Source: Planctomycetaceae bacterium
GTDB taxonomy: Bacteria > Planctomycetota > Planctomycetia > Pirellulales > Pirellulaceae
NCBI GenBank assembly: GCA_024642205.1
Contig: JAHEBQ010000007.1
Span: forward strand, 62,001-126,000
DNA: 64,000 bases
Reading direction: 5' to 3'
Below are positions 9,700-19,907 of this stretch, in pieces; the stretch's first letter is position 1, and every line of letters begins with the position of its first letter. The position numbers were made by a program, and so were the translations under genes. Below the pieces are notes generated by a model. It saw only the letters and a program-made list of their open reading frames with translations. It was not told where the DNA came from and ran no database searches.

Positions 9700-10082
9700 A
9701 AAAAGAATTTGGTTATCGATGACGTGGCGCTGGTCTGCGATGTCGAAAAAAACACCTGAATTCGGCAGGTCTTGAGAATGTCCGGAGCCAGACCAATCCG
9801 CGATTGGCCCTGGATGTGATTTTGGACTTTGGGCTGGCCATGATACTGCTCGATTTTCTGATGCCGAAGTTGTCCGGACTGGAAGTTCTGAAGCAGGTTC
9901 GAGCCGACCCGGAGGTCGATCATATCATGGTTCTGATACTCAGTGCTGCTGGTCGAGTTGAGCAGTACGAATCGCTGGAACGCGCAGCACTTGGCTTTAT
10001 GCAAAAGCCGGTCTCGTCGGTCGACCTCGTACGAACGATAACCAGCAAGTCCAGTATTGCCAAACGAATCGGAATTCAATAA
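9700..10082 (+). pseudogene. Frameshifted response-regulator receiver domain
   Basis: Two frames together encode one CheY-like receiver. The first, from about 9706, reads NLVIDDVALVCDVEKNT and then TGA at 9757; it carries the N-terminal acidic pair (Asp-Asp). The second, one base back, continues with HLNSAGLENVRSQTNP and then the receiver core: phospho-acceptor Asp at 9852-9854 in ILLDFLMPKLSG, and the conserved Lys-Pro in MQKPV (Lys codon 10005-10007). The switch point is an A7 run at 9746-9752. No in-frame start codon precedes 9706; a TAA lies at 9697 beside a second A7 run (9698-9704). The simplest reading is a decaying gene or homopolymer sequencing errors; programmed frameshifting is the alternative. 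Confidence 0.65.
9747..9753 (+). other. In-phase A AAA AAC slippery heptamer
   Basis: The heptamer lies exactly in the X XXY YYZ phase relative to the upstream receiver frame (gaA AAA AAC), one codon before its TGA stop. A -1 slip here joins the two halves of the receiver domain. I see no obvious strong downstream hairpin, so functional slippage is only a possibility. Confidence 0.4.
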
Positions 10083-10240
10083 ATGTCCCGAAGCGATTTT
10101 CAGATCCAGCTTCCAGTACAAGTTCCACGCGAGCGATGCCGGTGAAGGTTTTGCCCATCCACGTCGCGTTTGGGGTTGCGAGAAGAGTCGGTGCGCTGAA
10201 TGTCAGGCCGTCGGATCACTTTGCTGACCAGCGCGATGAA

Positions 10241-10672
10241 CTACCATTTCTGCGTTTCCAAATATCGATGGCAATCGATACAGTTCAGCGTCAGATCAAA
10301 GTAACGGAGTGCAGCAGCTTCGAGATTTTTTTGGTCGGCTGCCTCAACCAACCGCTTGGCTGCCTGTTCCATGTCCTGGCTGTATTCTTTGTATTCCCGG
10401 GTATTCAGGACAAACCAGTGTTGGCCTTTGACGATGGCGGTTACTCCTTCTGCACCCTGACGAATCATGGCGAAATCCTTGAGTGACAGGCCCTCGACGA
10501 TTTGCTTGTTGCTATCCAGCTTGCCACGCATGAATTCCTTGCGCGCTTGCTGCTTGATCTGTTCCAGCTGGTCTACATCCTGTTGGTCCTGAATCTGGGG
10601 GCGAACGGCCAGTCCTCCTGTCAACGAAAGCCCCAGGCAGGCAATCAGTAAAACGATGATTCTTGCTTTCAT
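10241..10672 (-). CDS. Cytochrome c'-like haem protein
   Basis: A 143-residue exported protein with a signal peptide (residues 1-22) and a single haem-binding motif, CIDCH (131-135), close to the C-terminus. C-terminal CxxCH in a mostly helical protein of this length is the layout of class II cytochromes (cytochrome c' and c556), four-helix bundles in the periplasm that bind NO or carry electrons. The body is charged and helical (for example QIKQQARKEFMRG), as expected. It is transcribed alone, from a strong sigma-54-like promoter at 10711-10726. With the truncated haemoglobin downstream in the window, this suggests a link to low oxygen or NO, which is inference. Confidence 0.8.
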   Translation of the reverse strand: MKARIIVLLIACLGLSLTGGLAVRPQIQDQQDVDQLEQIKQQARKEFMRGKLDSNKQIVEGLSLKDFAMIRQGAEGVTAIVKGQHWFVLNTREYKEYSQDMEQAAKRLVEAADQKNLEAAALRYFDLTLNCIDCHRYLETQKW

Positions 10673-10710
10673 CTGAGTAACCTCCTTCGTGAGATGGACA
10701 TCCGAGCAAG

Positions 10711-10726
10711 TGCAAACGACGTGCCT
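10711..10726 (-). promoter_or_regulatory. Sigma-54 promoter, cytochrome c' gene
   Basis: Read on the minus strand: AGGCACGTCGTTTGCA. All bases of GGCACG-N4-TTGCA are present; only the first T is replaced by A. It lies 38 bases upstream of the ATG at 10672, leaving a short leader. Confidence 0.75.
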
Positions 10727-10879
10727 GCAATGTTGCTTCCATTTTCAACTGGTACAAATTCAATCCAACGTGTGAAAGCGGCACAACTCCGAGCGAATTC
10801 GCTCGATTGTGAATGACCACGTGTCATTGAACTTCAAAACATCGGATTGCCCTGGAGCCGTCCATGCCTCCCCGATCCA

Positions 10880-10895
10880 TGGCATGAACTTTGCG
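10880..10895 (+). promoter_or_regulatory. Sigma-54 promoter, PH-like membrane protein
   Basis: TGGCATGAACTTTGCG is an exact TGGCAY-N5-TTGCR match, 88 bases upstream of the ATG at 10984. It sits back to back with the cytochrome promoter, so this 300-base divergent region carries two sigma-54 promoters. Confidence 0.8.
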
Positions 10896-10983
10896 TTGCT
10901 TTCCAGGCATTGTTCCATTGATGGCTTGAATCCGCAGGGTTCGCGATGGAAATGCGAAAGTCAGCTTCGTTGGAGTGAATTCG

Positions 10984-11457
10984 ATGTACCAACACGTTCA
11001 GCAGTCGCCTTTTCACTTCCTGTTGTACCTGTTGTCGGCATTCATGTTCGTGTTCGCCTGGCAAATACGGGATGATGCTGCGCCGAGCATCGTGGTCATT
11101 CTCGTAGCCGTGGTTTTGCTGATTCTCACGCTCTCATTCCAGACGCTGACGGTTTCCGATCAAGAAGGGGTTTACCTGGACGTCCGATATGGTCCGCTGA
11201 ACCTGTTCGGAACGCGTATTGCCTACGAAGACATTACGGCAGTTGAAACCGGCAAGACATCGTTGATTGACGGATGGGGGATCCATTTTATCCCGTTCCG
11301 TGGCTGGACGATCAATCTGTGGGGTTTCGAGTGTGCCAAGATCTCGCGGGGCAGCAAAGTCATCCGCATCGGGACGGATGATTCAAAGAACCTGGTCGAG
11401 TTTCTCAAGATGCGAATGGAACAGGTAACAGGGTCGTCGGCTCGCGTCGAGAGCTAG
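10984..11457 (+). CDS. Membrane-anchored PH-like hypothetical protein
   Basis: A 157-residue protein with two N-terminal membrane helices (about residues 11-27 and 33-52), then a cytoplasmic beta-rich domain. The domain has the pattern of bacterial PH-like (bPH) modules: a buried strand ending LTVSDQEGVYL, a turn-rich middle with YEDITAVE, and a final strand IRIGTDDSKNLVEFLKMRM. I do not recognise a named family and give no function. The ATG at 10984 follows TTGGAGTGAATTCG, a proper ribosome binding site; a GTG nine bases upstream is less likely. Its promoter is an exact sigma-54 match at 10880, so it should belong to the same regulon as the stress genes. Confidence 0.75.
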   Translation: MYQHVQQSPFHFLLYLLSAFMFVFAWQIRDDAAPSIVVILVAVVLLILTLSFQTLTVSDQEGVYLDVRYGPLNLFGTRIAYEDITAVETGKTSLIDGWGIHFIPFRGWTINLWGFECAKISRGSKVIRIGTDDSKNLVEFLKMRMEQVTGSSARVES

Positions 11458-11636
11458 GTCAAATCGCGGCCCCCAAGCATTAAGGCGGATTGCAGTTCCG
11501 TCAAACCGGACCGCGGCCACAAATGTTCATCGATTTTGAATTCACCGATTGGCTGTCGAGTGATGTCGCGCAACGGGGTGGGCGGATCGGCACACAAAAT
11601 TTCCCAGGACGGTTGTCAGATCGTCTTTTTGCGATT

Positions 11637-11652
11637 TGGCATCGGGTTTGCA
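11637..11652 (+). promoter_or_regulatory. Sigma-54 promoter, DUF2267 gene
   Basis: TGGCATCGGGTTTGCA is an exact consensus match, ending 88 bases upstream of the ATG at 11741. Confidence 0.82.
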
Positions 11653-11740
11653 TCCAGAGTGGTAGGCGGAGTTCCTGGTTCCATTGGATGCAACGGACGT
11701 CGAGCAACGCGAGAACATTTTCACAATCGGAGCGAAAGCC

Positions 11741-12175
11741 ATGAGCATTTCATCGATCCCCGTTTTCCAAAATACCATCAGAAAAACCGAAGAATGGATT
11801 GACGAAATCATGAATCTGATGGATTGGGCAGATCAAAAACGGGCGTACAAGGCGTTGCGTGAGGTGCTGCACACGCTGCGGGATGCACTGACCGTTGAGG
11901 AAGCCACGGATCTGGCCGCACAATTGCCGATGCTTGTTAAAGGGATCTACTACGATGGCTGGAATCCGACGGGCAAGCCAATTCGAATGCATACGGCAGA
12001 ACAGTTCGTCAGTGCCGTAAACAAGAGTTTTCCGGATCCGGAATTGTCGGAATATATCGATCCGGAGGACATTACACGGGCAGTTTTCAAGGTCATTTCC
12101 AGCCATGTTTCTGCCGGTGAAATCAAGGACATCGTCGCCTCGTTGCCGGAAAAGATTCGCGAGCTTTGGGATTAG
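11741..12175 (+). CDS. DUF2267 domain protein
   Basis: A 144-residue acidic, all-helical soluble protein. It shows the DUF2267 pattern: an opening helix with RKTEEWIDEIMNLM, the AYKALREVLHTLRDALTVEEATDLAAQLP repeat unit (in short runs across residues 33-66), KGIYYDGW, and a second half with ITRAVFKVISSHVSAGEI and VASLPEKIRELW. DUF2267 proteins occur in stress gene clusters beside Usp, CBS and Hsp20 genes in many bacteria, but their activity is unknown. The ATG at 11741 follows CGGAGCGAAAGCC. It is transcribed from an exact sigma-54 match at 11637 and lies directly upstream of the N-ATPase operon, which has its own promoter of the same type. Confidence 0.85.
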   Translation: MSISSIPVFQNTIRKTEEWIDEIMNLMDWADQKRAYKALREVLHTLRDALTVEEATDLAAQLPMLVKGIYYDGWNPTGKPIRMHTAEQFVSAVNKSFPDPELSEYIDPEDITRAVFKVISSHVSAGEIKDIVASLPEKIRELWD

Positions 12176-12469
12176 CTAGTCGTGACGGATCAGAAACCGT
12201 GGGGAGTCGCGACGTTGACCAGGATCAACGACTGAATTCTCCTGGTTTGCCAGCTTGATCGGTTATCGCAGGGGGTTCTGTGCTGCTGTTGGCAGGTTTG
12301 CCGTTGTTCCGTGTTCGGAATCAATGGCCGGTGGATGTTGGCGACAGAGCCGAAACCGATTTGTTTTCATGTTCTTAGGACAAATCAGTTGATTGGGCCC
12401 GGTCAAGGCGGTCGGCTTGGTCTTTCGGACGCGGTCGTTGACGGAACCTCGCGGCCGTCGCCTGTGTTT

Positions 12470-12485
12470 TGGCACAGGGCTTGCA
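12470..12485 (+). promoter_or_regulatory. Sigma-54 promoter, N-ATPase operon
   Basis: TGGCACAGGGCTTGCA is an exact consensus match. It ends 40 bases upstream of the atpD ATG, so the predicted transcript starts near 12497 with a leader of about 30 nt. No other promoter-like sequence is as good in this gap. Confidence 0.82.
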
Positions 12486-12519
12486 ACCTGGTGTCCATCG
12501 TATTGCCACCAAATGTTGA

Positions 12520-14344
<1,825 letters not shown>

Positions 14345-14345
<1 letters not shown>

Positions 14346-14647
14346 TGTCTGACCATCAAGCCAAAGACTCGGCACCGGTTGAATTCGAAGAGACGATTGG
14401 GGGTAAACAGCAACGCAAACTCAAATCACGGGCGACGGGCAGGCAATCACCCTGGTTTGGCCTGGGAATGTTCGGCTTGGTTGGTTGGTCGATTGCCTTG
14501 CCGATGTTGCTCGGAGTTGTTGCTGGTGGGTGGATCGACGAACATTGGCCATCCCGGGTTTCCTGGAGACTGACGCTGATGTTGGCGGGTCTTGGATTGG
14601 GCTGTGTCAATGCCTGGTTGTGGATAAAGAAGGAAACGAACGAGTAA
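14345..14647 (+). CDS. atpQ: N-ATPase accessory membrane protein AtpQ (AtpI-like)
   Basis: A 100-residue protein with a charged, cytoplasmic N-terminus (about 1-33) and two membrane helices (about 36-57 and 69-90) separated by GGWIDEHWPS. This is the AtpI/AtpQ layout; in ordinary operons AtpI assists c-ring assembly. Its place between atpC and atpR is specific to N-ATPase operons. The start codon overlaps the atpC stop by one base. Confidence 0.88.
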
Positions 14648-14651
14648 CATC

Positions 14652-14963
14652 ATGATCGATTGGATTGAAATCACGGGCTCAGTTCTGGGTGGGATTTCCC
14701 TGGGGCTGTTTTATTTTGGTGGGCTCTGGTGGACGGTTGCCCGGCTTCAGAATGTCGATCGTCCCGTCATGTTTTACATGGCAAGTCTGTTTGTGCGGAG
14801 TTCGATTACGTTGATGACTCTGCTGTGTATTTTCCAGTTTGGCGTGCTGTCAATGCTGTCGGCACTAGCCGGCTTATTTGCGGTTCGGGTGGTTCTGGTT
14901 CGGCGATCAGGACCCATGGTTCCCTCCGACATCAAACCGAACCTTCCATCGAGGACCGGCTGA
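14652..14963 (+). CDS. atpR: N-ATPase subunit AtpR
   Basis: A 103-residue membrane protein with three predicted helices (about 7-30, 40-60 and 65-85). AtpR is found only in N-ATPases and has been proposed to sit by the c ring, its conserved arginines facing the ring glutamates. Candidate arginines visible within or at the edge of helices include those in FVRSSITL and AVRVVLVRR. The ATG at 14652 follows the atpQ stop by four bases; its stop TGA overlaps the atpB ATG (TGATG). Confidence 0.9.
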   Translation: MIDWIEITGSVLGGISLGLFYFGGLWWTVARLQNVDRPVMFYMASLFVRSSITLMTLLCIFQFGVLSMLSALAGLFAVRVVLVRRSGPMVPSDIKPNLPSRTG

Positions 14964-15721
14964 TGGGTGAGATTTCGATCACAACCGATGAAATCATCTA
15001 CTGGCAGTCGGGATGGTTCAAACTCAATGCGACGATCGTGTTTACCTGGGTCGTGATGGCGGCTTTGATCCTGGTTTCGCTGTGGGTTCGAAGGCGCCTG
15101 ACAGGCACGACGACGATTCCACCGCTTCAGAACATGCTGGAAGTCGTTGTCGAAGCGATCCAGAAACAGGTTGGCGACGTCAGCGGACGGAATCCGGCAC
15201 GTTTTGTTCCGTTTGTGGGTACTCTGTTTCTGTTTGTGGCGGGTGCGGCGGTACTCAATGTAATCCCGGGGTTCCATTCTCCCACGGCGTCGTTGTCGAC
15301 CACTGCCGCGCTCGCGACCAGCGTATTTTTTGCCGTACCCTATTTTGGTATTCGCGAACTGGGGTTTTCGACTTACATCGGCCAATACCTGAAGCCGACC
15401 TGGTTGATGCTACCGTTCAATATCGTGGGCGAGTTGTCGCGGACCCTGGCGCTGGCCATTCGGCTGTACGGGAACATGATGAGTGGCGCCGTGATCGCAG
15501 CGGTCCTGCTGGCATTCGTGCCCCTGTTTGTCCCGGTTGTGATGCAATTGCTGGGGCTGATTACGGGAATGATCCAGGCTTACATTTTTGCGGTCCTGGC
15601 GATGGTATACATCGCGTCGGCGACACGCACGCGCGGGGCGGTTGTCGCTTCGAGTCACGTCGGTCCGGAGAAAACTCTGTCACTGGAGGATCCGGTCTCC
15701 AATCAACCAAAAGGTGAATAG
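14963..15721 (+). CDS. atpB: N-ATPase Fo subunit a
   Basis: A 252-residue a subunit, the ion half-channel of Fo. The essential arginine is Arg167 in ALAIRLYGNMMSG, matching the RLFGN motif of other a subunits. Five to six membrane helices are visible, starting near residue 21, and the loop TTIPPLQNMLEVVVEAI is characteristic. The internal ATG at 14963, one base inside the atpR stop, was chosen because upstream in-frame sequence is only the atpR shadow. It has the shorter N-terminus typical of N-type enzymes. One base separates its stop from the c subunit start. Confidence 0.95.
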   Translation: MGEISITTDEIIYWQSGWFKLNATIVFTWVVMAALILVSLWVRRRLTGTTTIPPLQNMLEVVVEAIQKQVGDVSGRNPARFVPFVGTLFLFVAGAAVLNVIPGFHSPTASLSTTAALATSVFFAVPYFGIRELGFSTYIGQYLKPTWLMLPFNIVGELSRTLALAIRLYGNMMSGAVIAAVLLAFVPLFVPVVMQLLGLITGMIQAYIFAVLAMVYIASATRTRGAVVASSHVGPEKTLSLEDPVSNQPKGE

Positions 15722-15722
15722 C

Positions 15723-15992
15723 ATGGACAACACAGGTATCATCGCGATGGTTTCAATCATCGTCGCGGGACTTACAACCATGATCGGCTCCATTGGCCCA
15801 GCGCTTGCCGAAGGCAAAGCTGTCGTCCAGGCGTTGATGTCGATCGCTCAGCAACCGGACGAGTCGAACACGATTACGCGAACGTTGTTTGTCGGACTGG
15901 CGATGATCGAATCGACGGCGATCTATTGCTTCGTGATCTCGATGATCCTTATTTTTGGTAACCCGTTTTGGCAGCATGTGATTGGACCATAA
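15723..15992 (+). CDS. atpE: N-ATPase Fo subunit c, Na+-type site
   Basis: An 89-residue two-helix proteolipid that forms the rotor ring. The ion-binding residues can be read directly. Helix 1 carries Glu30 in ALAEGKAV, where the Ilyobacter Na+ ring has Gln32. Helix 2 carries Glu63-Ser64-Thr65 and Tyr68 in AMIESTAIYC, matching Glu65-Ser66-Thr67 and Tyr70 of that ring. The ES-T-Y set indicates Na+ coordination, and the second carboxylate is a signature of N-ATPase rings, perhaps giving two charges per subunit or switchable ion use. The ATG at 15723 follows AAAAGGTGAATAGC. A 147-base gap, unusual for this operon, separates it from atpF. Confidence 0.95.
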   Translation: MDNTGIIAMVSIIVAGLTTMIGSIGPALAEGKAVVQALMSIAQQPDESNTITRTLFVGLAMIESTAIYCFVISMILIFGNPFWQHVIGP

Positions 15993-16139
15993 AGTGATCG
16001 ACCTGCTGGACCAGTACGCTAACTTGGCTGGCCGCGATTTGGCAGCTTCTCCCCGGCCTGGCCGAGGCGTGTGTGTCGTTGGTGGTTCCGATTCGTGGCT
16101 CCGCAGAGAGCGGGATTCTCGTGTGACGGGGTACCGATC

Positions 16140-16892
16140 ATGAACATTGACTGGTTCACATTCGTCGCCCAGATCCTCAATTTTGCGGTATTGGTGTACG
16201 TCCTCAGCCGTTTTCTTTATGGCCCCATTACGCGTGCCATGGCACAGCGCGAGGAAACGATCGCTGCCCGTTTGGAAAAAGCCGATCTCCAACAACGCGA
16301 AGCGGCGATTGCGGAAGCCCGTTTCGATAAATTGTCCACTTCACTTGAGCATCAACGAAGCGACCTGTTTGAACAGGCGCAGGCTGAAGCCGACCTTGCC
16401 AGGAAAAAACTGGTCCAGGAAGCGCGTGCCGAAATTCAGGCTCGACGCGACGAGTGGCAGCAGTCACTCCTTCGCGAACAGAGCACTTTGATCAACCTGG
16501 TTCGGGAGCGGGCCGGTCAGCAGGTTGTCGCCATTTCACGGAGCGCGTTGTCGCGACTGGCTGACGTGGAACTGGAAGAACAGACGATCATGTCATTTCT
16601 GCGAAAACTGCCCCAGTTTTCTGCAGAACAGAACGATCGAATCAAGCAGGACTCCGTGCGAAATCAGCGGATCGAAATCCGAACGGGATTTGGCGTCGCC
16701 GATGCACTGCAACAAGAATTACGCGCGGCCCTCAAAGACCACTTCGGGTTCGAACAGGTAACGTTTGCAACTTCCGAGGAGATGATTTGCGGCATCGAAC
16801 TGCATGTGGGAGGCAGCAAGATCGGCTGGAGTATCCGGGAATACCTGGAGTCGCTGGCGGATGAACTTGAGGGGATGTGGGTAAAGGAATAA
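16140..16892 (+). CDS. atpF: N-ATPase stator subunit b, extended with a delta-like C-terminus
   Basis: A 250-residue stator protein. Residues 1-25 ([21 protein letters not shown]) are the b-type membrane anchor; about 30-150 is a long, highly charged coiled coil. The tail from about 165 is not b-like. It contains [20 protein letters not shown] and ends [19 protein letters not shown] then [16 protein letters not shown], resembling the C-terminal half of the delta/OSCP subunit (DPSLIGGIxVxxGDxVxDxSVRxxL). N-ATPase operons lack atpH, and none is present here, so this fusion probably supplies the delta function. Start at 16140 follows GACGGGGTACCGATC. The residue-level match to delta is my alignment by eye. 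Confidence 0.9.
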   Translation: MNIDWFTFVAQILNFAVLVYVLSRFLYGPITRAMAQREETIAARLEKADLQQREAAIAEARFDKLSTSLEHQRSDLFEQAQAEADLARKKLVQEARAEIQARRDEWQQSLLREQSTLINLVRERAGQQVVAISRSALSRLADVELEEQTIMSFLRKLPQFSAEQNDRIKQDSVRNQRIEIRTGFGVADALQQELRAALKDHFGFEQVTFATSEEMICGIELHVGGSKIGWSIREYLESLADELEGMWVKE

Positions 16893-16905
16893 TGGCAGGA
16901 AGCGA

Positions 16906-18456
16906 TTGATTTCGTTTGAAACAATGATCGATTCAGTTAATCTCAAACAGCGATTCTCAAAATCACTTGACGTGATCGATCGGATTGTGGAGGAACACAA
17001 ACCAATCGTGGACTCGCGTGAGATGGGCACGGTTCTTCACGTCGGGCGCGGTGTTGCCGAAATCTCTGGCCTGCCGACCGCCCGGAATGATGAGCTGCTA
17101 CGTTTTCCCAACAGCCAGTTGGGTTATGTATTCAATCTTGATCTCGATTCGATTGGCTGCGTGTTGCTCGATAATAATATTCCGATCGGCGCCGGCGATG
17201 AAGTTCGGCGAACGCATCGGGGTCTGGATGTCCCGGTCGGCCAGGAACTGTTGGGACGTGTGATCGATCCGGTAGGTCGTCCACTGGATGGCAAGGGGGA
17301 TGTGGTTTCGCTGTACCGGTTTCCGATTGAGCGACCCGCACCGGCGATCATGGATCGGGCTCCTGTTTCCGTGCCCCTCCAAACGGGAATCAAGGTGATC
17401 GATGCGCTGGTGCCCATCGGCCGTGGCCAAAGACAGTTGATCGTTGGTGATCGACAAACCGGTAAAACGTCCGTGGCGCTGGATACGATTATCAACCAGC
17501 GAACTTCAGGAGTCGTGTGTGTCTATTGTGCCATTGGTCAGCGAAGTTCGGCGGTCGCGGGGGTCGTTGAATCGCTCAACCGGACCGGCGCGATCAACGA
17601 TTGCGTGGTTGTGGTCGGGCAGTCGGATGCTACACCGGGATTGCAGTTTTCGGCACCCTACGCAGCGACATCGATCGGCGAGTACTTCATGGCACAAGGC
17701 CGTGATGTCTTGGTCGTTTACGATGAACTGACGGCCCACGCGCGTGCCTACCGAGAAATGTCGTTACTGTTGCGTCGTCCGCCGGGACGTGAAGCGTACC
17801 CGGGCGATATCTTCTACGTTCACGCGCGACTTCTGGAACGGGCGACATGCCTGAAAGCCGAGGAAGGGGGTGGTTCGTTGACAGCACTGCCGATCATCGA
17901 AACGGAATCACAGAATGTATCGGCCTACATTCCGACAAACCTGATTTCCATCACCGATGGTCAAGTCTATCTTTCTCCCGAACGGTTTCGAAAAGGAATC
18001 CTGCCGGCTGTCGATGTAGGGCGTTCCGTTTCCCGTGTCGGTGGTAAAGCCCAGTTGGCTGCTTATCGATCCGTAACGGGGCCGTTGCGTCTGGCTTATT
18101 CCCAGTTTGAAGAACTGGAAAAATTTGCCCGTTTCAGCAGCCAGCTGGACGATGCTACCCGGCAGACGTTGCGGCGTGGACAACGTGTGCGCGAATTGCT
18201 CAAACAGAACGTTGGTGATGCCAGGGACGTCGTGGAACAAGTCATCGCGTTTGTCGCCGTGACCCACGGCGTGTTTGATGATTTTGAACATGGGAGTGTC
18301 AAGCAGGTAGAAACGCAGTTCACAACCGTCGTGAAACAGGAGTTACCGGACGTCTGCCGGAGAATTGCCGACGGAAACAGCCTTTTGAAGGAAGACGTGG
18401 ATGCAATTGTGGGAATTGCCCGGGACCTTGGAACCACCCGCGAGGAAGCCAGATGA
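16906..18456 (+). CDS. atpA: N-ATPase F1 subunit alpha
   Basis: A 516-residue alpha subunit with the non-catalytic nucleotide site: Walker A GDRQTGKT at about 181-188, [20 protein letters not shown] just before it, and the [10 protein letters not shown] signature with the alpha-finger arginine (about 370-379). The end has a helical domain of normal size. The TTG at 16906 is preferred: GGCAGGAAGCGA precedes it at proper spacing, while the ATG at 16924 lacks a binding site; either changes only six residues. It is followed by an overlapping atpG start (ATGA). The beginning lies 13 bases after atpF. Confidence 0.96.
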   Translation: MISFETMIDSVNLKQRFSKSLDVIDRIVEEHKPIVDSREMGTVLHVGRGVAEISGLPTARNDELLRFPNSQLGYVFNLDLDSIGCVLLDNNIPIGAGDEVRRTHRGLDVPVGQELLGRVIDPVGRPLDGKGDVVSLYRFPIERPAPAIMDRAPVSVPLQTGIKVIDALVPIGRGQRQLIVGDRQTGKTSVALDTIINQRTSGVVCVYCAIGQRSSAVAGVVESLNRTGAINDCVVVVGQSDATPGLQFSAPYAATSIGEYFMAQGRDVLVVYDELTAHARAYREMSLLLRRPPGREAYPGDIFYVHARLLERATCLKAEEGGGSLTALPIIETESQNVSAYIPTNLISITDGQVYLSPERFRKGILPAVDVGRSVSRVGGKAQLAAYRSVTGPLRLAYSQFEELEKFARFSSQLDDATRQTLRRGQRVRELLKQNVGDARDVVEQVIAFVAVTHGVFDDFEHGSVKQVETQFTTVVKQELPDVCRRIADGNSLLKEDVDAIVGIARDLGTTREEAR

Positions 18457-19373
18457 AAACGTTGGAGGAACTTCGACGTCGGATCAGCAGCGTGGAGGAT
18501 ATGCAATCCGTTGTTTCAACCATGAAAACACTGGCGGCAGCGAGGATTCGGCAATTCGAAAATGCGGCTGAGGCAACGAGAGCCTATTCCGAAACTGTCT
18601 ACCAGGCACTACAGATTCTGATGGCCGATCGAGAACCAGCGACGACACGGGTTCTGTCGACCCACCCAATCGGTCGAATCGGATGTGTCCTGTTCGGGAG
18701 CGACCAGGGGTTTTGTGGTCGATTCAACGAAGTCGTTTCCACCGCCGCACTTCAATTTATCGATCAGGATGCGACCTCCCCGTCTTCGACGACCCAAACG
18801 CCCCTGGTCCTGACGGTAGGCTCCCGATTGAATCAGTTGATGATCGATTCAGGTCATGAGATCGAGCGCTCGATTCATGTTCCGAAATCTGTGTCTGACA
18901 TCACGACTGTGATTCAGGAAGTGACGACTCGAATTGAATATTGGAGAAGTCACCATGATGTTCAACGAATTGAACTGTTTTACAACCAACGACGTTCCGC
19001 GGCAGCTTACGACGTTCGACAACTCCAACTGATGCCGCTTTCCAAACAGTTGTTGGATCAGCTGTATCAGGGAAAATGGAAATCACGCGGTTTACCCGTC
19101 TATCATCTGCCATGGCGGGAGTTATTCCGGTCGGTCATCGGGCATTATCTGTTCCTGCTGCTGTTTCGGGCTTGCGCGGAATCACTGGCCAGTGAAAACG
19201 CCAGTCGCATTGCGTCGATGCAACAGGCGGAACGGAATATTGACGACCATCTAAGTCAACTTAATTCGCAATTCAATCAAAATCGTCAACGAGTGGTAAC
19301 CGAGGAGTTACTCGACATTATGTCCGGTTTTGAAGCCGTGACTGGCCGAGAACCGAACCGCAGAAATTCCTAG
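18453..19373 (+). CDS. atpG: N-ATPase F1 subunit gamma
   Basis: A 306-residue rotor shaft subunit. The N-terminal helix carries [22 protein letters not shown] (in short runs within residues 6-27), the gamma signature, and the C-terminal helix carries [15 protein letters not shown], close to the EhxaRmxAMxxAtxN family motif. The middle Rossmann-like part is less conserved, with [12 protein letters not shown] (about 74-85). It starts inside the atpA stop (ATGA) and is the last gene of the operon; no further gene follows on this strand for about 530 bases. Confidence 0.94.
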   Translation: MKTLEELRRRISSVEDMQSVVSTMKTLAAARIRQFENAAEATRAYSETVYQALQILMADREPATTRVLSTHPIGRIGCVLFGSDQGFCGRFNEVVSTAALQFIDQDATSPSSTTQTPLVLTVGSRLNQLMIDSGHEIERSIHVPKSVSDITTVIQEVTTRIEYWRSHHDVQRIELFYNQRRSAAAYDVRQLQLMPLSKQLLDQLYQGKWKSRGLPVYHLPWRELFRSVIGHYLFLLLFRACAESLASENASRIASMQQAERNIDDHLSQLNSQFNQNRQRVVTEELLDIMSGFEAVTGREPNRRNS

Positions 19374-19754
19374 GATGACAATTCTTCAATGGTCAGGTTT
19401 GTTTCGCGTAGGCACCAAATCATCTTCGCGGTGAGATTCGTCATCCGGAACATCGAACAGTCATTTGGGATTGTCCCGGCTTGGAATCCTGATCCAAGCT
19501 CGACCACCAATTCAGCAGTCGAAAAGTCTGCGAACTCCTGATGTTCCTGGTTCAGGTGCCGGGAAACCACCCTGCGGCCGGTTGGGAAGCAAGGGTCAAG
19601 CGGAATTGTTCAATCTGGACATAGGCGAATACTCGTTCAGCTGGCTGGTGGAAAGACCGGTTTGGTACAGGGTTTGCAATGCTGGAAGCTTGACGCCAAT
19701 GGAATCCGGTTCCCTCCAGATTCACCAGGTCAGGAAATGGCTTTTTCGGCAGTT
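19374..19754. other. Intergenic after N-ATPase operon
   Basis: No gene is supported here. Frames crossing it on both strands have no binding sites or recognisable domains. I also see no strong terminator after atpG. Confidence 0.4.
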
Positions 19755-19770
19755 TGGCAGGGAATTCGCG
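19755..19770 (+). promoter_or_regulatory. Possible sigma-54 promoter upstream of truncated haemoglobin
   Basis: TGGCAGGGAATTCGCG keeps GG and GC at the correct spacing and a full TGGCA, but the -12 half is TCGC rather than TTGC and the site is 137 bases from the ATG. A weak candidate. Confidence 0.3.
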
Positions 19771-19832
19771 GGAGATCGACACGTAATCGCTTGATCTTGG
19801 TGGGCGTTTTCTGCGACATCATGAGCGACAAA

Positions 19833-19865
19833 TGCGATGCGAGGCTGGCGATGTCTCGCATCGCA
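19833..19865. repeat. Perfect 11-bp inverted repeat upstream of haemoglobin gene
   Basis: TGCGATGCGAG (19833-19843) and CTCGCATCGCA (19855-19865) are exact reverse complements separated by 11 bases. The element ends 42 bases before the ATG at 19908, inside the probable leader. It could be an RNA hairpin controlling translation or a dyad binding site. Confidence 0.6.
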
Positions 19866-19907
19866 CACGGCTTTCCAATCGACTACTGCACTTTCAAGAG
19901 GTCAATC

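Noticed and set aside
19846..19860. TGGCGATGTCTCGCA between the arms of the inverted repeat
   Set aside because: GG to GC spacing is nine bases; it is part of the hairpin and not a sigma-54 site.
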